Of a stretch of DNA of 43,405 nt, positions 27,113 to 36,170 are shown piece after piece. How positions within the stretch are numbered: the stretch's first letter is position 1; every line of letters starts with the position of its first letter. A model generated the notes under the pieces. The model had not been told where the DNA came from. It saw only the letters and a list, made by a program, of their open reading frames with translations, and did not search any database. This stretch comes from Chloroflexia bacterium (GTDB lineage: Bacteria > Chloroflexota > Chloroflexia > DTKN01), in NCBI GenBank assembly GCA_016928715.1, contig JAFGKG010000019.1:1-43405 (forward strand), read 5' to 3'. A program made the position numbers and the translations under genes.

Positions 27113-27730
27113 TCACTGACTGGCTTTTTTACGATTGATCCAGGCCACGGCCAAAAAGAGCACAATGATCAAGGCAATCATACCATAGATCAGGGCCGTC
27201 AGCCTCTCTGCCTCGAGACTCTGAATTGTCACCGTCGGCAGATCGACGCTGCGCCCCTCTTCCAAAGGGTTAAAGATCGGCAAAAGGCGGGCCAGAACCA
27301 AAAAGCCGTTCATCGCCCCAAAGAGCCCCCCAAACAGACGGCCCATAAAATTGACGCCCCGCCGCTTGCCCAAAATCGCGCCGGCCCGGTAAGCCACCAG
27401 AATCATCAACACGTACATCACCAACTGGATCCAGGGGTTGTCCGCCGGAATCAGCCCCTCTTCGCTGGGCCAATCCGTGGGCGTGGGCTTGCCCATCAGG
27501 ATGGCAAAAGCCAGCGGAAAAGCCCCCACCAAGCGGTTGATCAGCAGCACCATAAACCTATTAAACCTTTCCCCCAAATTCGACACAATCAGGGCCAGGC
27601 CAATCGCCGTAAAGCCCTCCTCCTGCCAACCCCGCCGGAATCCATAGATGACGCCCGGCAGCAGCAGGATAAAGATCAACTCCAAATTGCTGATTGTGCC
27701 GTCCACCAACAAATCGACAAAATCGCTCAT
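27113..27730 (-). CDS. Multi-pass membrane protein, CvpA-like
   Basis: 205 residues with about four or five membrane helices. YGFRRGWQEEGFTAIGLALIVS and the later FMGRLFGGLFGAMNGFLVLARLL, with the glycine-rich GGLxGAxNG segment, resemble the CvpA (colicin V production) family, though the match is loose. A loop of about 30 residues (TPTDWPSEEGLIPADNPW) separates helices. Its function is unknown; CvpA homologues affect envelope stability and often lie near housekeeping operons. It sits between murG and murC, not a standard dcw member. Confidence 0.6.
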   Translation of the reverse strand: MSDFVDLLVDGTISNLELIFILLLPGVIYGFRRGWQEEGFTAIGLALIVSNLGERFNRFMVLLINRLVGAFPLAFAILMGKPTPTDWPSEEGLIPADNPWIQLVMYVLMILVAYRAGAILGKRRGVNFMGRLFGGLFGAMNGFLVLARLLPIFNPLEEGRSVDLPTVTIQSLEAERLTALIYGMIALIIVLFLAVAWINRKKASQ

Positions 27731-27739
27731 GGCTCCACC

Positions 27740-28852
27740 TCAGCCCATATCTGCCAGGGCCTGCAAGTGCTGCAGCAGTACCTCAACCGCATCCCGGCGG
27801 GCCAATTGGCGCATCGCTGCGGCCATGCGCAAACGCAGCGCCGTATCGTCCAGAATCATCTCTACCGACCGCCTCAAATCCTGAGGGCGCGGGCCACCAT
27901 CCTCGCCCTGTAAGCAACTGTCCTGAATCTTGACCGCCGCGCCCTGGCGCAGCAGGTAATCGGCATTTTCCTCCTGGTGAACATAGGGATAGGGGATCAA
28001 GACAGCCGGCAGGCCCGCCGCCGGCAGCTCGCCCAAGACCGAGGCCCCCGCCCGGCAGACCGCCAGGTCGGCGGCGGCAAAGGCCAGGTGCATGCGGTGC
28101 AGATAAGGATAGAGCAGATAGCGGGCCCGCAGCGCATCCGGCAGCTTGGCCGCCCGTTCCCTCAACCAGACCTCATCTCCCTCGCGCCCACAGATATGAA
28201 CGACCGCGGCGCTGTCCACAAACGCCTCCAGGTCCGCAGCCAAAGCCCGGTTGATGCTGCGCGCGCCCCGGCTGCCCCCATAGACCAACAGCACTTTCTC
28301 CTCCTCCGTCAGCCCGAAAAAAGCGCGGGCCTGCCGGCGATCCGTCTGCCAGAGGGCCGGACGCACCGGATAGCCGCTGACCACCATGTCGCCCCGGGGC
28401 AAATAAGCCGCCGCATCGGGCGTAGAGGTGGCGACGCGGCTGGCCAGATGGGCCAGAAAACGCACGGCCAAACCGGGGACGACGTCCGGCAGGTAGAGCA
28501 GCAGCGGGATCCCCCGGATCCGGGCAGCCACGCCGACCGGGACACTGGAATACCCCCCCGTCACCAAGACGACCTCCGGCTTGAACTGAGCCATCCGCCG
28601 GCCGGCCTCTCGCACGCCGCGGACAAGCACGACCAGATTGCGCAGTATTGTCCATGGAGCTCGCCCCCGCAGGGCGGCCGCCGGAATGGCCGCAAAGGGC
28701 AGCTCCAGGCCGCTGTGCTCGATCAGGCCGGCCTCCATCCCCCCCTCAGTGCCTACGTACAACACCGGGCTCTCTGCGGGGAGAGCGGCCGCTACGGCCA
28801 GGGCGGGATAGACGTGTCCACCAGTCCCCCCGCCGGCGATGAGGACGCGCAT
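27740..28852 (-). CDS. murG: Lipid II synthase MurG (undecaprenyl-PP-MurNAc-pentapeptide GlcNAc transferase)
   Basis: Transfers GlcNAc to lipid I on the inner membrane face. 370 residues, GT-B fold. Seen: MRVLIAGGGTGGHVYPALAV, whose GGTGGH loop is diagnostic, VTGGYSSVPVGVAARI, YGGSRGARSINRAL, and the donor site CRAGASVLGELPAAGLPAVL followed by PYPYVHQEENADYL. ATG 28852 has GGGAG upstream; an ATG at 28876 would add eight residues. The first 107 bases overlap the ftsW reading frame in another phase. Confidence 0.96.
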   Translation of the reverse strand: MRVLIAGGGTGGHVYPALAVAAALPAESPVLYVGTEGGMEAGLIEHSGLELPFAAIPAAALRGRAPWTILRNLVVLVRGVREAGRRMAQFKPEVVLVTGGYSSVPVGVAARIRGIPLLLYLPDVVPGLAVRFLAHLASRVATSTPDAAAYLPRGDMVVSGYPVRPALWQTDRRQARAFFGLTEEEKVLLVYGGSRGARSINRALAADLEAFVDSAAVVHICGREGDEVWLRERAAKLPDALRARYLLYPYLHRMHLAFAAADLAVCRAGASVLGELPAAGLPAVLIPYPYVHQEENADYLLRQGAAVKIQDSCLQGEDGGPRPQDLRRSVEMILDDTALRLRMAAAMRQLARRDAVEVLLQHLQALADMG

Positions 28853-30038
28853 AGCTCGGCTCCCTCGTGTTCTCATAACAGGATAGATTTAACAGGATGC
28901 CCATTGCCGTCATACAGGAGGCCAGCGAAGACCCTCCGTAGCTGACAAAAGGCAGGGTCATGCCCGTAAAGGGCAACAAACCGGCCACCACCATCATGTT
29001 CAGCAAGGCCTGAAAGGAAATCCAGCTGGTAATGCCCACACCCAGCAACAAACCGTAACGGTCCGGCGCCCGCAGGGCAATGGTATAGCCCCGGTAGGCC
29101 ACCCATAAAAAGAGCGCGATAAACAGCAGGCAGCCCAAAAGGCCCAATTCCTCTCCGATCACGGCGAAAATGCTGTCACTGTAGGCCGACGGCAGCCAGT
29201 AGAACTTTTGACGCCCCTGCCCCAAGCCAACGCCGAACAGTCCGCCCGTCCCCAGGGCCATCTGGTTGTGCACCAGGTGATAACCAATACCGGTGGGATC
29301 GTCCCAGGGATTGATAAAAGCCATCAGGCGGGCCCAGCGGTACGGAGCAAAACGGGCCAACAACAAAAAAATGCCCCCACCGAGCAAACCCGCCAGGGTG
29401 AACTGTTTCAAGTCAGCCCCGGCAACCAAAAAGACCACCGCCCCAATGAGCACCAGGATCACCGCCGTGCCCATGTCCGGCTCCAAGATCATCAGGCCGG
29501 CCAACAATCCCAAGATCGTGGCAAAAGGAACCAAACCATAGGCCACCCGACGCAGGCGCTGACCCCGCTTGGAAAGCCAGTCGGCGATGTAAACGACAAA
29601 GACCAAGTAGGCCAACTGGCTGGGCTGGGCGCTAAAAGGACCAATCTTGAACCAACGCTTGGCCCCGTTGATCTCGGGCACTATCGCCTCGGGCAGGAGA
29701 ACTACGGCGAGCAGGAGCAGCACCACCACAACCATGCCCGACACGCTAAAGCGGCGCCAAAAACGATAGTCCACCCGCATGGCGACCAAGGCGCCCAACG
29801 CCCCCAACAAAACCCAACGCAACTGCCGGCCCAGATAATACATCGAGCCGCCCTCATGTTCATAGGCCGCGGAGACAAAACTGGCGCTGTAAAGCATTAC
29901 CAAGCCCAACACCAGGATGGCCCCAAAAATCGCCAGCAGCCAATAGTCCGGAGAGCCCGCCCGGTTGAACTGCAGGGCCTCCCGCCAGGTTCCCGGAGCC
30001 GACCAAATACCTCGATCGTACGCCTGGTTCTCCGACAT
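28746..30038 (-). CDS. ftsW: Division SEDS peptidoglycan glycosyltransferase FtsW
   Basis: 430 residues with about ten membrane helices. Seen: SPDYWLLAIFGAILVLGLVM start, NGAKRWFKIGPFSAQPSQLA, LEPDMGTAVIL, INPWDDPTGIGYHLVHNQMA, then AYSDSIFAVIGEELG, holding the Asp that is catalytic in SEDS enzymes, and LPFVSYGGSSLASCM. With FtsI it makes septal glycan. The usual FtsW end is reached at about LLNLSCYENTR; a further 35-residue tail rich in Arg follows and is encoded over the start of murG. The ATG overlaps the murD stop as TGATG; a GTG three bases earlier is also possible. Confidence 0.94.
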   Translation of the reverse strand: MSENQAYDRGIWSAPGTWREALQFNRAGSPDYWLLAIFGAILVLGLVMLYSASFVSAAYEHEGGSMYYLGRQLRWVLLGALGALVAMRVDYRFWRRFSVSGMVVVVLLLLAVVLLPEAIVPEINGAKRWFKIGPFSAQPSQLAYLVFVVYIADWLSKRGQRLRRVAYGLVPFATILGLLAGLMILEPDMGTAVILVLIGAVVFLVAGADLKQFTLAGLLGGGIFLLLARFAPYRWARLMAFINPWDDPTGIGYHLVHNQMALGTGGLFGVGLGQGRQKFYWLPSAYSDSIFAVIGEELGLLGCLLFIALFLWVAYRGYTIALRAPDRYGLLLGVGITSWISFQALLNMMVVAGLLPFTGMTLPFVSYGGSSLASCMTAMGILLNLSCYENTREPSYARPHRRRGDWWTRLSRPGRSGRSPRREPGVVRRH

Positions 30039-31498
30039 CACTCTTTCTCCTCCGCTGCTGCTGTCCCCTCTAGTAAGGCCACCTCTTCTCGAAAGCGCTG
30101 TCCGCGCTCAAACTCGTGGCGAAACATACCGAAACTGGCACAGCCCGGCGAAAGCAGGACGGTGTCCCCTCTGCCGGCGGCCTGCCTAGCCCGGCGCAGC
30201 GCAGCGGCAAGCTCGTCAAAACGCCCTAGAACCCTGCCGCCCACCCCGGCCAGCACCAGCTCATGGTACAGCTTGTCCGTCGCCGAGCCCTCCAAGAGGA
30301 CAATGTCCCGCACCCGCTCGGCAATCGCCCAGGCCATGTCTCTATAGGGCAGATCCTTGTCCGCTCCCCCAGCAAGCAGGATCAGCGGGCCGGACAGGGA
30401 CTGCAGCGCCGCAATCGTCGCCGCCGGGCTCGTACTGGTCGTATCGTTGATATAGGTCACCCCATCCAACTCGCGCACCACCTCCAAACGATCGGGCAGC
30501 CCCCGAAAGCCGGCCACCGACCCGGACAGTTGGGCCGGCCGCAAGCCGTACAGGCAGGCCGCCGCGGCCGCCGCCAGGACATTGTCCAGATTGTGCTGTC
30601 CCGGCAATCGGACCTGCTCCCGAACGCACAACTCCTCCTCCCCTTCCGCCTCCACCCACAGCAGACGCTCACCATCCAGCAGGGCCGCCCCCGCTCCTAA
30701 GGGCAGGACCATGCCGTCCCGGCTGCGCAGAGCATCCCCCTCACGCTGCAAGCCCACCCCAAACCAGGCTACCCGCCGCGCCGGGGCGTCCCGGGCAAAC
30801 TCGCGCACGGCCGCATCGTTAGCGTTCAAGACCAAGCCGTCCGGCGGTCCCTGGAAACGATAGATGTAGCGCTTGGCTGCGACATAGGCCTCCCAACTCG
30901 GATAACGATTCAAATGGTCCGGATACAGATTGGTCACGACGGCCAGCATCGGGGCCATCCGCCGCTCCGCCAAGCCCTCCAACTGCCAACTGGACAACTC
31001 TAACACCACCGCCGTGTCCGGCCCGATTCGCGGCAGCGCCTCCAAGGCCGATATACGGATGTTGCCGGCCACCACCGTGTCCACACCCGCGTGCCGCAGC
31101 ATGTGGCCGAGCAGGCTGGTGCTCGTGCTCTTGCCCTTGGTCCCGGTCACCCCCAGGATCTGGCCCGGGCAGCGGGCGAAGAAAAGCGTCATCTCCATCT
31201 CGATCGGGATCCCCTGCCGCCGCGCCTCCTCCAAATAGGGCGAATCGAGGGGCACCGCCGGATTGCGCACAATCAGCTCGGCCTGGCGAAAATCCTCCCG
31301 CCGATGCTCGCCCAGGACATAGCGGACCGGCTGCCCCGCCAATGCCCGCAGCGGGGAGGCCAACTGCTCGGCCGGGCGCAGGTCGGTCACCGTCACCTGC
31401 GCCCCCTGGCGCAGTAAAAACTGGGTGACCCCCAAGCCGCCGCCGTGTACGCCCAGCCCCATCACCAACACCTTGCGGTTCCTGAGGTCCAACATCAT
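30038..31498 (-). CDS. murD: UDP-N-acetylmuramoyl-L-alanine--D-glutamate ligase
   Basis: Adds D-Glu to UDP-MurNAc-L-Ala. 486 residues. Seen: VLVMGLGVHGGGLGVTQFLL, the ATP loop LGVTGTKGKSTSTSLLGHML, LELSSWQLEGL, NLYPDHLNRYPSWEAY with the metal/substrate His, INDTTSTSPAATIAAL, GGADKDLPY, and LLSPGCASFGMFRHEFERGQ near the end, typical of MurD. The N-terminus (MMLDLRNRKVLVMGLGVHGG) has Gly-rich insertion after GLG compared with E. coli. It lies 39 bases after the 56-codon small gene and overlaps ftsW by one base. Confidence 0.96.
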   Translation of the reverse strand: MMLDLRNRKVLVMGLGVHGGGLGVTQFLLRQGAQVTVTDLRPAEQLASPLRALAGQPVRYVLGEHRREDFRQAELIVRNPAVPLDSPYLEEARRQGIPIEMEMTLFFARCPGQILGVTGTKGKSTSTSLLGHMLRHAGVDTVVAGNIRISALEALPRIGPDTAVVLELSSWQLEGLAERRMAPMLAVVTNLYPDHLNRYPSWEAYVAAKRYIYRFQGPPDGLVLNANDAAVREFARDAPARRVAWFGVGLQREGDALRSRDGMVLPLGAGAALLDGERLLWVEAEGEEELCVREQVRLPGQHNLDNVLAAAAAACLYGLRPAQLSGSVAGFRGLPDRLEVVRELDGVTYINDTTSTSPAATIAALQSLSGPLILLAGGADKDLPYRDMAWAIAERVRDIVLLEGSATDKLYHELVLAGVGGRVLGRFDELAAALRRARQAAGRGDTVLLSPGCASFGMFRHEFERGQRFREEVALLEGTAAAEEKE

Positions 31499-31537
31499 TC
31501 ATCCGTCCTCATACGACGCTCTGCCCCCCCCGACAAC

Positions 31538-31708
31538 TCACCGCTCCTGGGCCACCTCTCGCAGGCGGCGGAGGATCTCTTTTTTCAGCTCCTGCGCCGG
31601 CCGGCCCTTGAGCTCGAGTTGGGGCAGAATGTCCCCCAGCCCTACTTGTACATTGCCCTTGCGTCCGCACAGTTGATGCCAGGGATCCTTTGCCGTTCTT
31701 TGAGCCAT
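31538..31708 (-). CDS. 56-residue microprotein between mraY and murD
   Basis: A short reading frame on the operon strand fills most of the 256-base gap between mraY and murD. The ATG at 31708 follows GAGGGTGG at good spacing. The product reads MAQRTAKDPWHQLCGRKGNV, then VQVGLGDILPQLELKGRPAQ and a C-terminal amphipathic helix (ELKKEILRRLREVAQER region). It is charged and soluble, with no membrane segment. I know no family. The Shine-Dalgarno, strand, position and helix pattern argue that it is real; conservation would settle it. Confidence 0.55.
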   Translation of the reverse strand: MAQRTAKDPWHQLCGRKGNVQVGLGDILPQLELKGRPAQELKKEILRRLREVAQER

Positions 31709-31754
31709 GTTCCACCCTCACTGTGTTCATCTGCCGTGCTTTCGACCCCGGCTT

Positions 31755-32777
31755 TTAATTCAAGGCCAGGGCTACGCCTACCATCGCCGCAATGACCCCA
31801 ATAATGGCCAGGCGGGCCACGATCTGTACCTCCGACCACCCCAGCAGTTCAAAGTGATGGTGCAGCGGGGTCATACGAAAGATGCGCCGGCCCTCACCGT
31901 AACGCCGCTTGGTCCACTTGAAATAGCCCACCTGCAAAATTACCGAACTCGCCTCGATGACAAAGACCACGCCAATGATCGGCAGCAGGATCCACTGCCA
32001 GGTCATCAAGGCCACCACGCCCAGGCCGGCCCCCAGGGCCAGACTGCCCGTGTCCCCCATAAAGACGCGCGCCGGATAGGCGTTGTACCAGAGAAAGGAG
32101 AGCAGCGTGCCCATAACCGTGAAACAAAAGGGCAGCAGGTAGTCCTGTCCCTGCAGAAAAGCGATAACCCCATAGGCCGCAAAGGCCAGGCCGGCCGTGC
32201 TGCCGGACAACCCATCCAATCCGTCGGTCAGGTTGACGGCGTGGGCAAAAAAGGCAATGATCAGCGCGGCAATAGGCACGTAAAACAGGCCCAGATAGGA
32301 CTGCAGATCCACCCCGCTCAGGAAAGGCACGTAGGTAGGAGTGGGCCCGACATAGTTCTCGGAATACAGCATCCAGGCCGCGGCCAGGGCGATAGCAAAT
32401 AGCCAGGCGAACTTGACCCGCGCGGACAGACCCTGCCCCTTCCGCCCCACCAGGTTGAAAAGATCGTCCGTCGCCCCCAAAATGCCGCAGCCGAGGATGA
32501 CGCCCACCGGTAACAGCATCGAGTAACGTCCCCCGCGCAGGTTGAACAGCAGGGTGACCACGACAACCGTCACCACGATCATCAGTCCACCCATGGTGGG
32601 GGTGCCCGACTTGGCTTGATGCCGCTCGGGACCCTCTTGACGGATCTTTTTGCCGATCCGCCGCTGCCGCAGGAAACGCACCAGCCAGCCGCCCCACAGA
32701 ACGGTGAACAAAAAGGCCACTGCGCCCTGCACCAACGCTTCGGACATTTCGCGGGCCAACAAAGGCCGGGGAAACAT
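31755..32777 (-). CDS. mraY: Phospho-N-acetylmuramoyl-pentapeptide transferase
   Basis: Makes lipid I from UDP-MurNAc-pentapeptide and undecaprenyl phosphate. 340 residues, about ten membrane helices. Seen: the GTPTMGG motif after HQAKS, GATDDLFNL with the metal Asp pair, AVNLTDGLDGLSGS, NAYPARVFMGDTGSLALG, and RMTPLHHHFELLGWSE with the three His. All polar active-site residues of MraY are present. The ATG at 32777 lies two bases after the murF stop; a second ATG at residue 11 is possible. Confidence 0.97.
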   Translation of the reverse strand: MFPRPLLAREMSEALVQGAVAFLFTVLWGGWLVRFLRQRRIGKKIRQEGPERHQAKSGTPTMGGLMIVVTVVVVTLLFNLRGGRYSMLLPVGVILGCGILGATDDLFNLVGRKGQGLSARVKFAWLFAIALAAAWMLYSENYVGPTPTYVPFLSGVDLQSYLGLFYVPIAALIIAFFAHAVNLTDGLDGLSGSTAGLAFAAYGVIAFLQGQDYLLPFCFTVMGTLLSFLWYNAYPARVFMGDTGSLALGAGLGVVALMTWQWILLPIIGVVFVIEASSVILQVGYFKWTKRRYGEGRRIFRMTPLHHHFELLGWSEVQIVARLAIIGVIAAMVGVALALN

Positions 32778-32779
32778 GC

Positions 32780-34228
32780 TCAGGACTCCTCCCGCCGCAA
32801 GGCGGCCACCATACGGTCCAATCCCATCGCCCGGGATCCCTTGAACAGGACGACGACCCCCTCTGCCAAGCGCGGTCGCAGCAGGCGCAGCAACTGCTCA
32901 GAACTGGTGCAGCAATGCACCTGTTCCGGCAACAGCCCCCGCTCCAACGCCGCCGCCCCCATCCAGGCGGCCCGCTCCCCCAGCAGGAACAGCTCCTCAA
33001 CGACCTCGGCGGCCCAACACCCCACTTGGCGGTGGCCCTCCTCTTCAAGGGGCCCCAGTTCAAGCATGTCCGCTAAAACGGCGATCTTGGGCCCGGGCAA
33101 TTCGTTCAGCAAGTCCAGTGCCGCTCGACAGGAAAGGGGGCTGGCGTTGTAGGTGTCGTCGACCAGGATGCTGCCCTCCGGTCCGGGGACGTATAAAAGC
33201 CTCAGGCGGGCAGCCGGATCCAACAGGCCGGCCTCGACCTCGCTCCAGGCCACGCCCAAGGTCCTCCCCACCGCCACAGCCGCCAGCGCCGTGTAGACAT
33301 TGTGCCGACCAGGCAGCACACAATGCAGCTCCCGCTGTTCCGGCCCCCAGTGCAGCCCAAAAGAAATGCCCGCCAGGCCCCGACCGCGAACATCCTTGGC
33401 CCGCACCGCACAATGCGCGCCCAGACCATAGCTGAGCACGGGGGCCCGGCTTTGCGCGGCCATCCCCAGAACCAGGGACTCGTCGCCATTGAGCACCGCC
33501 AGTCCATCATCGGGCAGCGCGGCCGGTAGTTCGGATTTAGCCTGGGCAATAACCTCCAAGGTCTCCATCCGCTCCAAATGCGAAGCGGATACATTGGTCA
33601 CCACCCCCACCTGGGGCCGGGCGATGTCCGTCAGCAGCGCAATCTCGCCCGGACCATAGGTGCCCATCTCCAGGACGACGACCTCGTGCTCTGCCCGCAA
33701 CTCCAGCAGGGTCAAGGGCAGACCGATCTCGTTATTGTAGCTCTGGGGGCTCTTGAGCACGGCATAATGTCGCCCCAAAACGGCCGCCATTAACTCCTTG
33801 GTACCGCTTTTGCCCACACTGCCCGTAATCCCCACCACCAGCGGCGAAAAACGGGCCCGCCAGGCTGCGGCCAGCCGCTGCAGGGCGGACAGGGTATCGG
33901 GGACCAGGATCAAGACCCCCGCTGCATCTTTTGGCCCAGCGCACAGCCACTCCCGACCATTCCACTCGTAGGAGCGACAGCCCAGGGCCCGGCGCCGGCC
34001 CGTCGGAAAACGGTCGCGCTGGACCACGGCGGCACGGCAGCCCCGCTCCAGGGCCGCCTCAACATAGTCGTGACCATCGTGCTGCTCACCAACCAAGGCA
34101 ACAAAGAGCTGCCCAGGCTGGCACTGCCGCGAGTCCGTGGATACGCCGGAAAAGCTCCGCCCAGCGGCCTCGTCGGCCAGCGGACCTGATAGCGCATAGC
34201 TCGCCAGCAGCACGTCCAATCCAATCAT
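32780..34228 (-). CDS. murF: UDP-N-acetylmuramoyl-tripeptide--D-alanyl-D-alanine ligase
   Basis: Adds D-Ala-D-Ala to complete the UDP-MurNAc-pentapeptide. 482 residues. Seen: FSGVSTDSRQCQPGQLFVAL at the N-terminal domain, the ATP loop VGITGSVGKSGTKELMAAVL, NNEIGLPLTLL, LEMGTYGPGEIALL, NVSASHLERM, and LVDDTYNASPLSCRAAL, the MurF hallmark. The open frame continues upstream to 34312, but ATG 34228 is preferred because GAGAGGG precedes it and MIGLDVLLASYAL fits the family. Its upstream gap holds a large hairpin where murE would normally be. Confidence 0.96.
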   Translation of the reverse strand: MIGLDVLLASYALSGPLADEAAGRSFSGVSTDSRQCQPGQLFVALVGEQHDGHDYVEAALERGCRAAVVQRDRFPTGRRRALGCRSYEWNGREWLCAGPKDAAGVLILVPDTLSALQRLAAAWRARFSPLVVGITGSVGKSGTKELMAAVLGRHYAVLKSPQSYNNEIGLPLTLLELRAEHEVVVLEMGTYGPGEIALLTDIARPQVGVVTNVSASHLERMETLEVIAQAKSELPAALPDDGLAVLNGDESLVLGMAAQSRAPVLSYGLGAHCAVRAKDVRGRGLAGISFGLHWGPEQRELHCVLPGRHNVYTALAAVAVGRTLGVAWSEVEAGLLDPAARLRLLYVPGPEGSILVDDTYNASPLSCRAALDLLNELPGPKIAVLADMLELGPLEEEGHRQVGCWAAEVVEELFLLGERAAWMGAAALERGLLPEQVHCCTSSEQLLRLLRPRLAEGVVVLFKGSRAMGLDRMVAALRREES

Positions 34229-34297
34229 GTGGCCCTCTCGAACACTATGGACCGGGCAGAACAAAGACTTGCCATCGCCCCACCCAAGCAAAAGATT

Positions 34298-34347
34298 GGA
34301 GGCGGCTCCCATACCGCCGGCGGTCCCGGTATGGGAGCCTTACCTCC
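34298..34347. repeat. Long imperfect hairpin between ftsI and murF
   Basis: A perfect 13-base inverted repeat, GGCTCCCATACCG (34304-34316) and CGGTATGGGAGCC (34327-34339), encloses a 10-base loop. An outer GGAGG/CCTCC pair (34298-34302 with 34343-34347) extends it across a small internal loop. There is no U-run, so it is not a standard intrinsic terminator in either direction. In the operon RNA it could be a processing or stabilising element, or a dispersed palindrome. Confidence 0.8.
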
Positions 34348-34379
34348 ACAAGATGTGAATAAACGCCCTGGCGCCAAGA

Positions 34380-36161
34380 TCAATCCGCAGGGCGCTCACC
34401 TGCAGACGGAGGAACGCGCAGATAGCCCAGCAAGAACTGGGTCAGTTCGCGAAAGATCGGCATGGCCACCTGATCTCCCCAGACCTCGGTCTCGCCCTCA
34501 AGCCGCACCAGCATCAGAAAACGGGGATCCTCCGCGGGGGCATAACCGATCACCGAAGCAATGGTGCGATAGGGATCATATCCCTGTCCCGGGATGGGGA
34601 TCTGAGCCGTGCCCGTCTTGGCCGCCACCCGATAGCCCGGCGCGATGGCCCCCCCCTCAAGGCTCTTGATATCGCCAATGTCGGCCAGCATTTCGCTGAC
34701 ATCCCGGCAGACCTCCGAGTGAAAGACGCGGCCCCGCACCGTGGGCAGGGTCTCGGTGACCACGCCGTTGGACTCGATGGCCTGCACAATATAGGGGCGC
34801 ACCAATTCGCCGCCGTTGGCCACCGCCGCCACCGCCGTGACCAGTTGGATCGGGGTCACGTTGATGGCCTGTCCGAAAGAGTTGGCCGCCAGATCGGAAA
34901 GGGCCCAATAGTCCGAGTCCGGCGTGCGCAAGTCACCACTGGCTTCGCCGGCCATATCCAGGCCGGTGGGCCGGCCAAAACCCAAGCGATCCAGGTAACG
35001 GTAGTAAGCGTCCGGCCCAATCCGCTGGCTCAAGTAAACAGCACCAACGTTGCAGGAATGGAGCAGGATTTCGTTCATCGTCTCGTAGCCATGGGCCTGG
35101 CTATTCCAATTGTGGAAATACTGGTCCCCCACCACGGCCAGCCCCGTGCATTCAAAGGCTGAATCGGGGCGTACAACGTGCTCCTCCAGGGCAATCGCCA
35201 TGGTCAAAATCTTGAATGTCGAACCGGGCTCATAGTGCCGGCCAATGACCGGGTTGGTGTACAGCATCTCCTCGCAATTGGGGTCATTGGCACACTGGGT
35301 CACCCGGCCCGGATCAAAGGATGGCAGCGACACAAACGCCAGGATCGCTCCAGTCTGCGGATCCATCACAATAATGTCCCCCCGACGGACCTCGGACTTG
35401 TTCACGGCCTCGGCCAGAATGCGTTCGGCCATGTACTGTATGTTTAAATCCAGGGTCAGGGTCAGATGGGCGCCATCCCGAGGCGGATGCTTTTCCGAAC
35501 GACCAATGGGGATCATGTAATACTGCTTGTCCTGCTCCATCCGCATCCAGCCATCCACACCCCGCAGGACGTCGTCGTAATAGGCCTCCACCCCGCCATA
35601 GGCGTTGTACTCGGTCACCTGGCGCGCATCCGGCTGGCCGCTGTCCTGGAGATAGCCCAGGACCGGTGCCAGTAACTCTTTATATGGATAGCTCCGCCGG
35701 GGCTCGACTTCCAGGGTCACCCCCTTTAGCCCGTTATCCGGCTTGTCGATCCACTCCAAAAGCGGCTCGAGATACTGGGGGTCCACCCAGCGCGCCCAAT
35801 GATAAAAACCGCTGCGCTGCTTGGATATCACCTGGTTGACCAGCGCTTTGTCCCGCCAGTCCGACAACCGGGCCAGCAAGGCCAGGGCCGCAGGGGGACC
35901 TTCCAGACGACCCGCATCCACCCAAAGGACATAGCCCTTTTCGTTCAGCGCCAGCGGCTGGCCTGAACGGTCGTAAATGCGGCCACGCCGCGCCCGCAGG
36001 GGAATCTCGACCCAAATACGCTCGGCGGCCTCTGCCACCAAAAAATCGTGGCGCAGGATCTGCAGGTCCAACAAGCGCGCAAACAGGGCCAGGGCCATGA
36101 TAAAAAGTAAGGCCATGACAAAAATTGTCCGCCGCTTGGCTTGGATGGCAAAGCTGGTCAT
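34380..36161 (-). CDS. ftsI: Septal transpeptidase FtsI (class B penicillin-binding protein)
   Basis: 593 residues. A membrane helix at about 10-32 is followed by RRGRIYDRSGQPLA, the start of the PBP dimerisation domain. The transpeptidase domain has Ser314-x2-Lys317 (EPGSTFKILT), Ser369-Cys-Asn371 and Lys515-Thr-Gly (AAKTGTAQI), the three PBP motifs in order. It cross-links septal peptidoglycan together with FtsW. No C-terminal PASTA domains are present. ATG follows AGGGAGGGG and lies nine bases after the ftsL-like stop. Its dcw position identifies it as the division rather than the elongation enzyme. Confidence 0.93.
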   Translation of the reverse strand: MTSFAIQAKRRTIFVMALLFIMALALFARLLDLQILRHDFLVAEAAERIWVEIPLRARRGRIYDRSGQPLALNEKGYVLWVDAGRLEGPPAALALLARLSDWRDKALVNQVISKQRSGFYHWARWVDPQYLEPLLEWIDKPDNGLKGVTLEVEPRRSYPYKELLAPVLGYLQDSGQPDARQVTEYNAYGGVEAYYDDVLRGVDGWMRMEQDKQYYMIPIGRSEKHPPRDGAHLTLTLDLNIQYMAERILAEAVNKSEVRRGDIIVMDPQTGAILAFVSLPSFDPGRVTQCANDPNCEEMLYTNPVIGRHYEPGSTFKILTMAIALEEHVVRPDSAFECTGLAVVGDQYFHNWNSQAHGYETMNEILLHSCNVGAVYLSQRIGPDAYYRYLDRLGFGRPTGLDMAGEASGDLRTPDSDYWALSDLAANSFGQAINVTPIQLVTAVAAVANGGELVRPYIVQAIESNGVVTETLPTVRGRVFHSEVCRDVSEMLADIGDIKSLEGGAIAPGYRVAAKTGTAQIPIPGQGYDPYRTIASVIGYAPAEDPRFLMLVRLEGETEVWGDQVAMPIFRELTQFLLGYLRVPPSAGERPAD

Positions 36162-36170
36162 GGCCCCTCC

